From Planctomycetes bacterium UBA1146 (GTDB lineage Bacteria; Planctomycetota; UBA8108; UBA1146), in the NCBI GenBank assembly GCA_002311345.1, contig DCAA01000002.1:173999-202874 (forward strand): 28,876 nt of DNA. The letters run 5' to 3'. Position numbers and translations under genes: made by a program. Of the stretch, positions 15,494 to 22,707 are shown one piece after another; the first letter of the stretch is position 1; each line of letters opens with the position of its first letter. The notes beneath the pieces are model-generated. The model did not search any database. It was not told the origin of the DNA and saw only the letters and a list, made by a program, of their open reading frames with translations.

Positions 15494-16711
15494 TTGCGTT
15501 TCCCCTTCCGACTGGCGCTACGCCACCTGCTGGCCAGAAAGACTCGTAACGGCCTGACTGTTGTCGCCATCTCCGTGGCCGTTTTTCTGCTCTGTTTTCT
15601 GATCGCCATCGTGCAGGGACTGGAAGCGAGTGTCCGCAGCGCCTCCGCCACCCGTCTGGTGACCCAGTCCGCCGTCAGCCTGTTCGTCAGCCTGCCCATT
15701 TCGTACCAGCACAAGATCGACAGCGTCGACGGCGTCTATCTCAGCACCAAGTTCCGCTGGTTCGGTGCCTACTACCAGGACCAGGAGAATTTCTTCGCCC
15801 AGTTCGCCGTCGACCCGAATCGCTTCCTCGACATGTACACCAAGGACATCGAGATCATCGAGGGTCCTGGAGGGATCACCGGACCGGAAGCCAAGGCGGC
15901 GGTACAGAAAGCGTTCGATAGTGATCGGCGCGCCGCCATCATCGGAATCGGCTTGCGCGATGATGAGCGCTACGGATTCCGCATCGGCGATACCGTGCCG
16001 CTGATCCCGCTGCTCTACCCGCGTGCCGACGGTGGTGCCTGGGATTTCGTCATCGTCGGCTACTACCGGCCTCTCAAGGATCGAATCCCCGATACAACGA
16101 TGTACTTCCGTGCCGACTATCTCAACGAGGCGTTCGAGAGCGGTGAAGCCTACGGAGACATCGCCGCAGGAGTGTATTACGTCAACACCCTCGAAAACGC
16201 TCCGGTGGAACAAGTCGCACAGGAGATCGATGAGATGTTCGCCAACGGTCCACAGAGGACCCAGACGATCACGGAGGCCGCTTTTGCATCCTTCTTCATC
16301 TCCGCCATGGGCAACCTGCCGCTGTTTCTGGGCACCATCGGCGGCGCCGTGCTGTTCTCCATCTTTTTCTCGGTGGTCAACACGATGATGATCAGTGGCC
16401 GACAGCGCATCCAGGAGGCGGGGATCCTCCAGGCACTCGGTTTCCGACCCATCACCAGCACCATGCTGCTGATCTTCGAGGGGCTGCTCATCTCGCTGAT
16501 CGGGGGCGGCTGTGGCATCGTGCTCGCCGTCACCACCGAGAGGCCCATCATGCAGATGCTGGGCCAGAGCATCAGCAACTACCACATCACTCCCGACCTG
16601 GTGCTGCTGGCAGTGGCCATCTCATCAATACTCGGCATCGTCGCGGGTCTGGCGGCGGGATTGCCCTTCTTGCGATACCGCCCCACCGAGGCGCTCAGGA
16701 GCTTCGAATAA
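15494..16711 (+). CDS. ABC transporter permease, FtsX/MacB type (first subunit)
   Basis: A 405-residue permease with the MacB layout: a first membrane helix (about 19-42, VAISVAVFLLCFLIAIVQGL), a long periplasmic MacB-PCD-like domain, and three C-terminal helices in the FtsX domain (around 275-300, 325-350 and 370-395). The turns LGFRPITSTMLLIFEGLLIS and ISGRQRIQEAGILQALGF match the cytosolic coupling region of FtsX-type permeases. The start is TTG at 15494, 2 bp after the ATPase stop, with AAGGGG upstream; no suitable ATG is nearby. The second permease follows after one base. MacB proteins fuse ATPase and permease, whereas here they are separate as in LolCDE. Substrate unknown. Confidence 0.88.
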   Translation: MRFPFRLALRHLLARKTRNGLTVVAISVAVFLLCFLIAIVQGLEASVRSASATRLVTQSAVSLFVSLPISYQHKIDSVDGVYLSTKFRWFGAYYQDQENFFAQFAVDPNRFLDMYTKDIEIIEGPGGITGPEAKAAVQKAFDSDRRAAIIGIGLRDDERYGFRIGDTVPLIPLLYPRADGGAWDFVIVGYYRPLKDRIPDTTMYFRADYLNEAFESGEAYGDIAAGVYYVNTLENAPVEQVAQEIDEMFANGPQRTQTITEAAFASFFISAMGNLPLFLGTIGGAVLFSIFFSVVNTMMISGRQRIQEAGILQALGFRPITSTMLLIFEGLLISLIGGGCGIVLAVTTERPIMQMLGQSISNYHITPDLVLLAVAISSILGIVAGLAAGLPFLRYRPTEALRSFE

Positions 16712-16712
16712 T

Positions 16713-17876
16713 ATGGCACTACCGACCGGCTACACGACCCGCAACCTTTTGAGACGCCGAAAGCAGGTGCTCTTCACCGCTCTTGGCATCGCCTTCACCA
16801 CAGCTGTGATGTGTGGGGTGCTGTCACTGCGCAACGGATTCCAGCAACTGTTCGAGCCACTCGGAGCAGACGAGGTGGCGGTATACCTGCGCGTTGGAGC
16901 CACCTCCGAGGGTGAGTCGGGGATCCCGCGCGAATCGGCTCGCATCATCATCAAGGAACGACCGGAGATCGTGCGCGACGAACAGGGGAATCCACTGGCG
17001 GCGGCGGAGTGCTTCCTGGCGATGTACATGGAGAAACTCAACGGCGGCATGGTCAATGCACCACTTCGCGGTATCGAGCAGGCTTCGCTCGAACTCCATC
17101 CTGACCCACCTCGACTGCTCGAAGGGCGCTGGCCTGACTGGGGTGCAGACGAGGTGGTGGTCGGCAGACCGCTCGTCAATCGGATGAAGAACTGCGCCCT
17201 CGGCGACACCCTGATACTCAACACCACTCCGTTCGCAGTGGTCGGGGTCTACGAGTTCGACAGTTCGCAAGGCAGCGAGATCTGGGGTCCGGTCGACCGC
17301 ATGCTGGAGGCACTCGATCGCCCCGTCTACAGTCGGGTAATCGCACGCGTCGGCACCGATCTCGATTACGAGGAGGCGACAAGACAACTCGAAGAAGATC
17401 CCCGCCTCAACTTCTCCATCATACGCCAGAGTGAATATCTGGCCAGCCAGACCACCGGGCTCAGCACCTCCTTGCTGGTGCTGTCGATCTTCCTCACCGT
17501 CATCATGGGATCGGCAGCGGTCATCGGCACCATGAACACGATGCTCGCCACCGTCTCCGCCCGCACTCACGAGATCGGCATCCTGCTGGCGCTCGGTTTC
17601 AGTCGCCTCGAGGTGTTCCTCTCCTTCCTGCTCGAATCGGCACAGATGGGACTGGCCGGAGGAATCCTGGGGCTGCTGATGGTGGCACCCTTCCACGGCG
17701 TCGAGACCGGTGCGGCCAACTTCAACACCTTCACCGATATCAGTTTTTCCTTTCAACTGTCGCCGGCCATCGCAATCTCCGCATTCGCGGTTTCCTTCGG
17801 ACTAGGGCTGATCGGAGGCGCCATTCCGGCCTGGGTGGCATCGAACCGGTCAGTGGTCGATGCGATCCGCCGCTGA
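16713..17876 (+). CDS. ABC transporter permease, FtsX/MacB type (second subunit)
   Basis: A 387-residue paralogous permease. It begins MALPTGYTTRNLLRRRKQVLFT, meaning a basic cytosolic start then a first helix; quoted pieces are LLRRRKQVLFT and FTTAVMCGVLSL. A periplasmic domain follows, then C-terminal helices with the FtsX coupling motif (SARTHEIGILLALGFSR). The ATG at 16713 starts one base after the previous stop; an extended upstream frame overlaps the first permease and is not credible. With the first permease it probably forms a heterodimer, since the two differ clearly in the periplasmic part. The last helix pair ends in IPAWVASNRSVVDAIRR, with the P-A-x-x-A pattern common at the end of FtsX-family proteins. 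It terminates the ABC operon. Confidence 0.88.
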   Translation: MALPTGYTTRNLLRRRKQVLFTALGIAFTTAVMCGVLSLRNGFQQLFEPLGADEVAVYLRVGATSEGESGIPRESARIIIKERPEIVRDEQGNPLAAAECFLAMYMEKLNGGMVNAPLRGIEQASLELHPDPPRLLEGRWPDWGADEVVVGRPLVNRMKNCALGDTLILNTTPFAVVGVYEFDSSQGSEIWGPVDRMLEALDRPVYSRVIARVGTDLDYEEATRQLEEDPRLNFSIIRQSEYLASQTTGLSTSLLVLSIFLTVIMGSAAVIGTMNTMLATVSARTHEIGILLALGFSRLEVFLSFLLESAQMGLAGGILGLLMVAPFHGVETGAANFNTFTDISFSFQLSPAIAISAFAVSFGLGLIGGAIPAWVASNRSVVDAIRR

Positions 17877-17897
17877 GGTCTCTGGTGCGTCGGTCTG

Positions 17898-17939
17898 TTG
17901 CCGTCTGTCAGTGTCACTACTACCATCGACCTGTAGTGA
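17898..17939 (+). promoter_or_regulatory. Possible promoter with inverted repeat before the GT2 gene
   Basis: TTGCCG (17898-17903) and TACCAT (17921-17926) are spaced 17 bp, each matching four of six consensus bases. TCACTAC (17914-17920) and GTAGTGA (17933-17939) are perfect inverted 7-mers flanking the -10. This could be an operator or a leader hairpin. The site lies in the 106-bp gap after the ABC operon. Confidence 0.4.
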
Positions 17940-17982
17940 ACCTCGAAAGTTGCAGCGAGAACCCCGTGAAGGCAGGACCTCG

Positions 17983-18708
17983 GTGAAAGATCACGACATC
18001 CCTGAGATCTCGGTCGTCATACCTGCCTACAACGAGGAGGAGTCGATCGGAGCACTTCTCGACGAGGTGTTCTCGACCCTCGACTCGATGCAGATCTCTC
18101 ACGAGGTGATCGTGGTCGATGATGGATCGACCGATACCACGGGTGATCTATTGCAACGAATCCACCACACCAACCCCTCCCTGCGAGTACTGACCCTGAC
18201 TCCACGCAGTGGTCAAAGCGCCGCATTCGAAGCCGGTTTCCGGATCGCACGGGGAAACATGCTCATCACCATGGACGCTGACGGACAGAATGATCCAGCC
18301 GACATCCCTCATCTGGTCGGGTATCTTCCAGGACACGATGCGGTACTCGGTGTCCGGATCGATCGACAAGATCCTGGCATTCGCAAGTTCGCCCAGAAGA
18401 TCGCCAACGCGGTGCGCAACACTCTACTGGGTACACGGTTTCGAGATGTCGGTTGCTCGTTGAAGGTTTTTCGACGCGAGATCATCCAGGATCTGACTCT
18501 CTATGACGGTCTGCATCGATTTTTCCCCTATCTGGTCGAGATGCGCGGAGGCAAGACGGTGGAAGTGGAAGTGAAACACCGACCGCGACGCCTCGGAAAG
18601 AGTAAGTACTCGCCGCTGGGAAGAGGAATCCCTGCCTTTTTCGACCTGCTGATGGTCACGCGGATGAAGCAGCGGGCCCTGCACTACACTGCCGAGGAGC
18701 GAACCTGA
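17983..18708 (+). CDS. Family 2 glycosyltransferase, polyprenyl-phosphate type
   Basis: A 241-residue enzyme resembling dolichol-phosphate mannose synthase-like GT2 proteins, which move a sugar from a nucleotide donor to a lipid phosphate. ISVVIPAYNEEESIG, VVDDGSTD (donor binding, 44-51) and MDADGQNDPADIP (DXD-like metal site, 97-109) are visible, followed by CSLKVFRREI and FFPYLVEMRG. There are no membrane helices, unlike ArnC or GtrB, so it is a short DPM1-type enzyme acting at the membrane face. The start is GTG at 17983 with AGGA a few bases upstream; an in-frame ATG at 17860 lies inside the previous permease gene and adds an unrelated tail. It overlaps the LABN gene by one base, a common pairing. 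The sugar and final acceptor are unknown. Confidence 0.87.
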   Translation: MKDHDIPEISVVIPAYNEEESIGALLDEVFSTLDSMQISHEVIVVDDGSTDTTGDLLQRIHHTNPSLRVLTLTPRSGQSAAFEAGFRIARGNMLITMDADGQNDPADIPHLVGYLPGHDAVLGVRIDRQDPGIRKFAQKIANAVRNTLLGTRFRDVGCSLKVFRREIIQDLTLYDGLHRFFPYLVEMRGGKTVEVEVKHRPRRLGKSKYSPLGRGIPAFFDLLMVTRMKQRALHYTAEERT

Positions 18709-19070
18709 TGATCACGTCCCTCGAGACGCTGTGGAACCTCGCGATCGTATCCGCGGTCGATGGGGAGATGACCAGGAACTCTTTCCAGCTCATCTGGGAA
18801 AAATTGATGACGGACCACTGGGTATGGGTCGGCTACGGCGGCCAGGCGATCTTCTTCTCGCGCTGGATCGTTCAGTGGGTCGTCAGCGAGAAGGCGGGCA
18901 GGTCGGAGATCCCGCTCGCCTTCTGGTGGCTCAGCCTCACCGGTGGCGGCATCACCTTGGTGTATGCATATGTCAAAGCGGAACCGGTGCTATTTCTGGG
19001 GCAGATCCTGGCGCTGATCATGTACACGCGAAATCTGATGCTGGTTTACCGGGAAAAGGCTGTGCGCTGA
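18708..19070 (+). CDS. LABN-domain small membrane protein
   Basis: A 120-residue protein of the lipid-A-disaccharide-synthase N-terminal domain (LABN) family, here as a stand-alone membrane protein, not the LpxB enzyme. Family-typical sequence includes GGQAIFFSRWIVQWVVSEK, the block IPLAFWWLSLTGG, and FLGQILALIMYTRNLMLV. Three or so membrane helices are evident after a 30-residue N-terminal extension. The ATG shares a base with the GT2 stop (TGATG), so the pair is translationally coupled. Such proteins recur beside GT2 and ArnT/PMT-like genes, but no membrane transferase adjoins here. Its role may be in transferring or flipping lipid-linked sugar; that is inference. The start 24 codons downstream is also possible. 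Confidence 0.85.
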   Translation: MITSLETLWNLAIVSAVDGEMTRNSFQLIWEKLMTDHWVWVGYGGQAIFFSRWIVQWVVSEKAGRSEIPLAFWWLSLTGGGITLVYAYVKAEPVLFLGQILALIMYTRNLMLVYREKAVR

Positions 19071-19073
19071 TCA

Positions 19074-19102
19074 GTGCTTTCCGGGCCCAGGGAATCCAGC
19101 AC
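19074..19102. terminator. Possible bidirectional terminator hairpin
   Basis: GTGCT-TTCC (19074-19082) can pair with GGAA (19091-19094) and AGCAC (19098-19102), with a 3-nt bulge. It lies in the 55-bp gap between the convergent LABN and EamA genes. No T-tract follows on either strand, so this is tentative. Confidence 0.35.
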
Positions 19103-19125
19103 CACAACACCTATCCTCAGGGCAA

Positions 19126-20034
19126 CTACCACGGCCGCATCAGCAGAGCCACCCCCAGGATGGCGATCGTCATGCCGATGAAAGCCAGCAGAGAGATTTT
19201 CTTGCGCAGGAAGATCGCCACCAGCAACACCATGAAAACCGGCGTCACCGACATCTGTGTGGTCGCGATGGCCAGATCGACACTATTGGCAGAGACCAGC
19301 GATAGCCAGATACCGATGTAGGTGCCGATGAAACCGGCCACGAAAAGCCGTTTCGGAACCCCGGGTGCAAATAGTTGCTGTTTCCATCGCGGCAGCACTC
19401 CGGTGTACTGCGCGACCAGCAATCCGCCGACGAAGGCGGTAACGATGCGGATGGCAGAAGCCTCCAGCGGAGGTAGGTACTGCATCGAGACCTTCGACAG
19501 CGCGAGTCCCGTCGACTGGCAGAAGGCGGCGAATACACCCAGCAACAGTCCGTCTCTGGGATTCCCCTCGTGCAGCCCTGAACGATCGCTGGCCAGATTG
19601 CGGTCACGGATCACCACCGCAATCCCCACAAGGGTGATCGCCATCGCGATCAGTGCCGGAAGTTCCAGTTGCTCGGCGAGCCAGAACCAGCCGAGCACGG
19701 CAGAGATGGGTGGCGTCAAGGTAGTCAGCACCAGCGCCTTGCGAGGCCCGAGAATCTGGATACTACGAAAATAGGCCGCGTCGCCGATCTGGATGCCCAC
19801 AACGGCACTGATGACAAGCAACAGATAAGCGCTGGCCGGAGCCGCGATCCACAGGCCCATGCCGGAGCCAAACAGCGGAATGCTCAGTAGCAACAAGGTC
19901 CCCGAGATGGCGTTCTTGGCCAGATTCATGGCAGCCGCGGGAGCATCCAGACGACTGTAGATAAAACTACCGATTGCCCAGCAAGCCGCCGCCACCAGCC
20001 CCGCGACCTGGCCGAATTCCATCGCGGACCCCAT
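19126..20034 (-). CDS. EamA/DMT superfamily permease
   Basis: A 302-residue inner-membrane protein with about ten helices arranged as two EamA repeats. The first repeat starts at GLVAAACWAIGSFIYSR and ends near LGWFWLAEQLE; the second begins at LGVFAAFCQSTGLALSKVSM and ends with KISLLAFIGMTIAILGVAL. The W-L-x-E-x-L/P pattern near the end of repeat one is the standard EamA feature, and the second repeat has FMVLLVAIFLRKKIS in the matching place. Such transporters export amino acids, nucleotides or other small metabolites; the substrate cannot be inferred. The ATG at 20034 has AAGGGGGG about five bases upstream; an ATG four codons in is less well placed. The gene is divergent from the Mrp operon and convergent with the LABN gene. 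Confidence 0.88.
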   Translation of the reverse strand: MGSAMEFGQVAGLVAAACWAIGSFIYSRLDAPAAAMNLAKNAISGTLLLLSIPLFGSGMGLWIAAPASAYLLLVISAVVGIQIGDAAYFRSIQILGPRKALVLTTLTPPISAVLGWFWLAEQLELPALIAMAITLVGIAVVIRDRNLASDRSGLHEGNPRDGLLLGVFAAFCQSTGLALSKVSMQYLPPLEASAIRIVTAFVGGLLVAQYTGVLPRWKQQLFAPGVPKRLFVAGFIGTYIGIWLSLVSANSVDLAIATTQMSVTPVFMVLLVAIFLRKKISLLAFIGMTIAILGVALLMRPW

Positions 20035-20100
20035 TCTCGCCCCCCTTCTGCGGCCCAGAGGCTACCGACATTCGACCCCCAGAGCGAGATCCGACAGCAG

Positions 20101-20129
20101 TGGACACTCGTATCGGGTCGTGCCATCTT
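20101..20129 (+). promoter_or_regulatory. Possible promoter of the Mrp operon
   Basis: TGGACA (20101-20106) matches five of six -35 bases and CATCTT (20124-20129) three of six -10 bases, with a 17-bp spacer. It lies in the 147-bp divergent gap between the EamA gene and mrpE. Nothing else in this gap stands out. Confidence 0.3.
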
Positions 20130-20181
20130 CTGGTGCGGCGGGGAAATGAATGCCGGGGCCACGTTCTGGGGGGAATGACGG

Positions 20182-20688
20182 TTGCGCTCGATCTTGCTGT
20201 TCCTGACATTACTGGGCTTCTGGCTGCTCCTTTCGGGGCAGTTCGAGTCACCCTTTTTGATCACTACCGGGGTGCTCGCCAGCATCTTGACGGTCTTCAT
20301 CTGCAGACGACTAGATTTGATCGGCAGCCAGTACCAACCGATCGAATCGCTGCTGGGTTTCCTGCTCTACCTGCCGTGGCTACTGGTCCAGATCGTCAGG
20401 GCAAGTCTCGATGTCGCCTGGAAGTCCTGGTCTCCGCGACCAGCGATCTCTCCCCGGCTGGTCGAAGTACCGTCGCAACTCAAACACCCGCTGGCGAAAA
20501 CCTTGCTGGCAAACTCCATCACACTGACTCCCGGTACGGTGACCATCGACGTCAGAGAAGACACGCTACTGATCCACGCCCTCAGTGAACGCGCACAAAG
20601 AGGAGTCCTCGAGGGCACGATGGAGCAACGCATTGCGAAGATGGTGCCGGAGGATCCTCGAGCAGTGAGTCAGGAGGACACGCGATGA
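20182..20688 (+). CDS. mrpE: Mrp antiporter subunit E
   Basis: A 168-residue membrane subunit of the multisubunit cation/proton antiporter. Two or three helices at the N-terminus (SILLFLTLLGFWLLLSG, the following hydrophobic stretch, and FLLYLPWLLVQIVRA) precede a cytosolic domain with the highly conserved LANSITLTPGTVTIDV, diagnostic for MnhE/MrpE. The start is TTG at 20182 with a G-rich Shine-Dalgarno (GGGGGGAA) upstream; the nearby ATG at 20175 is out of frame. It is first in a ten-gene operon and overlaps mrpF by 4 bp. The order E-F-G at the head resembles archaeal Mbh (MbhA-B-C) rather than Bacillus mrpABCDEFG. Confidence 0.92.
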   Translation: MRSILLFLTLLGFWLLLSGQFESPFLITTGVLASILTVFICRRLDLIGSQYQPIESLLGFLLYLPWLLVQIVRASLDVAWKSWSPRPAISPRLVEVPSQLKHPLAKTLLANSITLTPGTVTIDVREDTLLIHALSERAQRGVLEGTMEQRIAKMVPEDPRAVSQEDTR

Positions 20689-20951
20689 ATATCGACGGCC
20701 ATCTGATCGCAGCACTGCTGGTCCTGATCGGTGCCATCCTTTCGATGATTCGCGCCGCCGCCGGACCGACCAGTTACGACCGAGTGCTGGCGGTCAACGT
20801 GTTCGGCACCAAGGCGGTGATGCTGCTGGCCATCATCGGCTTCATCGGGGATCGCAGCGGATTTCTCGATATCGCCATCCTCTACGGACTGGTCAATTTC
20901 ATCGCCACCGTCGCACTTCTTCGCTTCGTCGAGACCAAGAGGCTCACCTGA
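20685..20951 (+). CDS. mrpF: Mrp antiporter subunit F
   Basis: An 88-residue, three-helix subunit. RAAAGPTSYDRVLAVNVFGTK is the MnhF/MrpF signature (RxxxGPTxxDRVxAxxxxGT), and FLDIAILYGLVNFIATVAL is the conserved third helix. The length is typical (80-95). The ATG lies in an ATGA overlap with mrpE and the stop shares a base with the mrpG start. In the complex it sits next to subunits E and G, where it may help form the cation route; that is from structures of related Mrp complexes. Confidence 0.92.
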   Translation: MNIDGHLIAALLVLIGAILSMIRAAAGPTSYDRVLAVNVFGTKAVMLLAIIGFIGDRSGFLDIAILYGLVNFIATVALLRFVETKRLT

Positions 20952-21328
20952 TGGGGGAAACGATCGCTGATATCCTGCTGATCCTGGGCGGATTCATGGC
21001 ATTGAGCGGTGCGCTCGGAGTGCTCCGTCTTCCCGACTTCTACTCGCGACTGCATCCGGCCGGAACCGCGGACACGCTGGCGCAGTTGCTGGTCATCTCA
21101 GGTCTCGTGCTGCATCTGTGGATCGACCCGAACGGCTCCTACCTGGCGATGGGAAAACTGCTCGCCATCTCGATGCTGCTGTTTGTGACCACTCCCGCAG
21201 CAACTCACGCCATCTCACGAGCTGCTTATATCAGTGGACTGAGACCATGGACCGGAGACTCCGCCACTGACGATGACAACCAACTGCCGGATTCTGAATC
21301 TCCACTTCCCGACGAGGGAGGTGGTTGA
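20951..21328 (+). CDS. mrpG: Mrp antiporter subunit G
   Basis: A 125-residue subunit with three helices. LSGALGVLRLPDFYSRLHPAG (short form LRLPDFYSRLHPAG) and AGTADTLAQLLVISGLVL are the MnhG/MrpG hallmarks; TTPAATHAISRAAY follows at the end of the third helix. The 30-residue hydrophilic tail (SATDDDNQLPDSESPLPDEG) is acidic and longer than in many relatives. Start and stop overlap the neighbouring genes by one base each. Confidence 0.92.
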   Translation: MGETIADILLILGGFMALSGALGVLRLPDFYSRLHPAGTADTLAQLLVISGLVLHLWIDPNGSYLAMGKLLAISMLLFVTTPAATHAISRAAYISGLRPWTGDSATDDDNQLPDSESPLPDEGGG

Positions 21329-21927
21329 TGGACCCGGTACTGCTTCTCGATGTGATCCTACTGCTGCTGGCGGTCACGACAGCGATCACCGCCATGGCCA
21401 TCCGGGATCTGCTCGGCTCGGTGATGCTGATGGGGATCTATGGCCTCTTGATGGCAGTGATCTGGGCCGACCTGTTCGCCATGGATGTCTCCTTCACCGA
21501 GGCCAGTGTCGGCGCCGGGGCAGCCACCATCTTGCTGCTGAGCGCACTGACCAGAACCGGAACCCGCGAACGCACCGGCGGAGACCACCACCTGCCGGCG
21601 CTGGTGGTGGTCCTCATCACCGGTTCGGTGCTGATCCACGGCACCTCCCAGATGCCCGCCTTCGGCGATCCGCAAGCCCCCGCCCACATCCATGTGGCTC
21701 CACATTACCTCAGCCAGGACATCGGTAAGGTGTCCCAGAAATCGTCCGACGGTGCCACACGGCGAGACTTTGGTGACCACGTTCCCAACACGGTGACCGC
21801 CGTGCTCACCGCCTACCGCGGCTACGACACGATGTTCGAGACGGTCGTCATCTTCAGCGCCGGCGTTTGCCTGGTTCTGCTCTTGCGACCACGATCCCCG
21901 CTTCGACGGGAGCAAGCCGATGAGTGA
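21328..21927 (+). CDS. Detached MrpA C-terminal module (MbhD plus MbhE-like domains)
   Basis: A 199-residue membrane protein equal to the C-terminal part of MrpA or to archaeal MbhD joined to MbhE. The first domain (about 1-80) has MAIRDLLGSVMLMGIYGLL and DVSFTEASVGAGAATILLL, the DUF4040/MbhD motif. The second (about 87-190) has a helix, a polar loop, then PNTVTAVLTAYRGYDTMFE and a last helix, the MbhE-type signature. In canonical Mrp these are fused behind a NuoL-like domain; here the NuoL-like part is a separate gene at 24215. The ATG at 21328 is preferred, with GGAGGT six bases upstream; a TTG one codon earlier is possible. It overlaps the next gene by 8 bp. Confidence 0.88.
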   Translation: MDPVLLLDVILLLLAVTTAITAMAIRDLLGSVMLMGIYGLLMAVIWADLFAMDVSFTEASVGAGAATILLLSALTRTGTRERTGGDHHLPALVVVLITGSVLIHGTSQMPAFGDPQAPAHIHVAPHYLSQDIGKVSQKSSDGATRRDFGDHVPNTVTAVLTAYRGYDTMFETVVIFSAGVCLVLLLRPRSPLRREQADE

Positions 21928-22339
21928 GAGCGTCGTCTTGCGCACCGTCGGCGGCATGCTGTTTCCGTATATTCTCGTCTACGGACTCTACGTGCAGATG
22001 CATGGCGAGATCGGACCCGGCGGGGGTTTCCAGGCCGGAATCCTGATCGCGGCCGCTTTCATCCTCCACTCGCTGCTCTTCTCTCCACAAGGCACCGATC
22101 GCCTGCTGCCCAGCAGACTGGTCGATATTGCCATGTGTAGTGGAGTGCTGCTCTACATCGGTACCGGAGTGCTGTGCCTGCTGATGGGAGGCTATTTCCT
22201 CGACTATTCGGTACTGATCCCGTCCGATCCGGCGTATGCGGAAGCGCTCGGCATGACCCTGGTCGAGATCGGAGTCGGACTCACCGTGGCCTCGGTGATC
22301 CTGACCATGGTCCGCAAGATCCGCGGGGAGGCCACTTGA
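21920..22339 (+). CDS. mrpB: Mrp antiporter subunit B
   Basis: A 139-residue, four-helix subunit. VYGLYVQMHGEIGPGGGFQAG (short core HGEIGPGGGFQAG) is the invariant MnhB/MrpB motif, and the loop after the first helix pair and the glycine-rich last helix (VEIGVGLTVASVILTM) are as in the family. The length matches MrpB (about 140). Its ATG lies inside the end of the previous gene and its stop in a TTGA overlap with mrpC. Subunit B corresponds to MbhF in hydrogenase-type complexes. Confidence 0.92.
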   Translation: MSESVVLRTVGGMLFPYILVYGLYVQMHGEIGPGGGFQAGILIAAAFILHSLLFSPQGTDRLLPSRLVDIAMCSGVLLYIGTGVLCLLMGGYFLDYSVLIPSDPAYAEALGMTLVEIGVGLTVASVILTMVRKIRGEAT

Positions 22340-22707
22340 ACCCGCTCGATCTCTTCAACCACTGGGCCTTCGTGATCATCATGATGGTCGGACTGTACGC
22401 GATCATCAGCCGCAACAACCTGGTCAAAAAGGTGCTCGGACTGGGATTGTTCCAGACCGGCATCTTCTTGATGTACATCACACTCGGCTTCAAGCACGGC
22501 GCCGGAGCACCGATCCTCCAGCAAGGAGTCGAGGCAACCTATGCCAACCCGCTCCCGCACGTCTTGATCCTCACCGCCATCGTCGTCTCGCTCAGTACCA
22601 TGGCGGTGGCACTCGCTATCGTCATCGGGATCCGCGAGGAATACGGCACTGTCGAGGCCGATGAGGTGGCACGCCTCGACAGCGAGGCGCAGGAGGCGGG
22701 ATCTTGA
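22336..22707 (+). CDS. mrpC: Mrp antiporter subunit C, NuoK-like
   Basis: A 123-residue, three-helix homologue of NuoK. VGLYAIISRNNLVKKVLGL, GLFQTGIFLMYITLG, and DPLPHVLILTAIVVS-like NPLPHVLILTAIVVSLS (the conserved Leu-Pro-x-x-L-x-L-T-A-I-V) are visible. The start is TTG at 22336, overlapping the mrpB stop as TTGA, with GGGGAGG just upstream; no ATG fits. The C-terminal tail carries acidic residues. Subunits C, D and the NuoL-like proteins align with the membrane arm of respiratory complex I. Confidence 0.9.
   Translation: MNPLDLFNHWAFVIIMMVGLYAIISRNNLVKKVLGLGLFQTGIFLMYITLGFKHGAGAPILQQGVEATYANPLPHVLILTAIVVSLSTMAVALAIVIGIREEYGTVEADEVARLDSEAQEAGS

Noticed and set aside
15518..16585. A 355-codon frame antisense to the first ABC permease
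   Set aside because: Low-complexity Asp/Gln/His-rich product with no ribosome site or family resemblance; a shadow of the permease gene.
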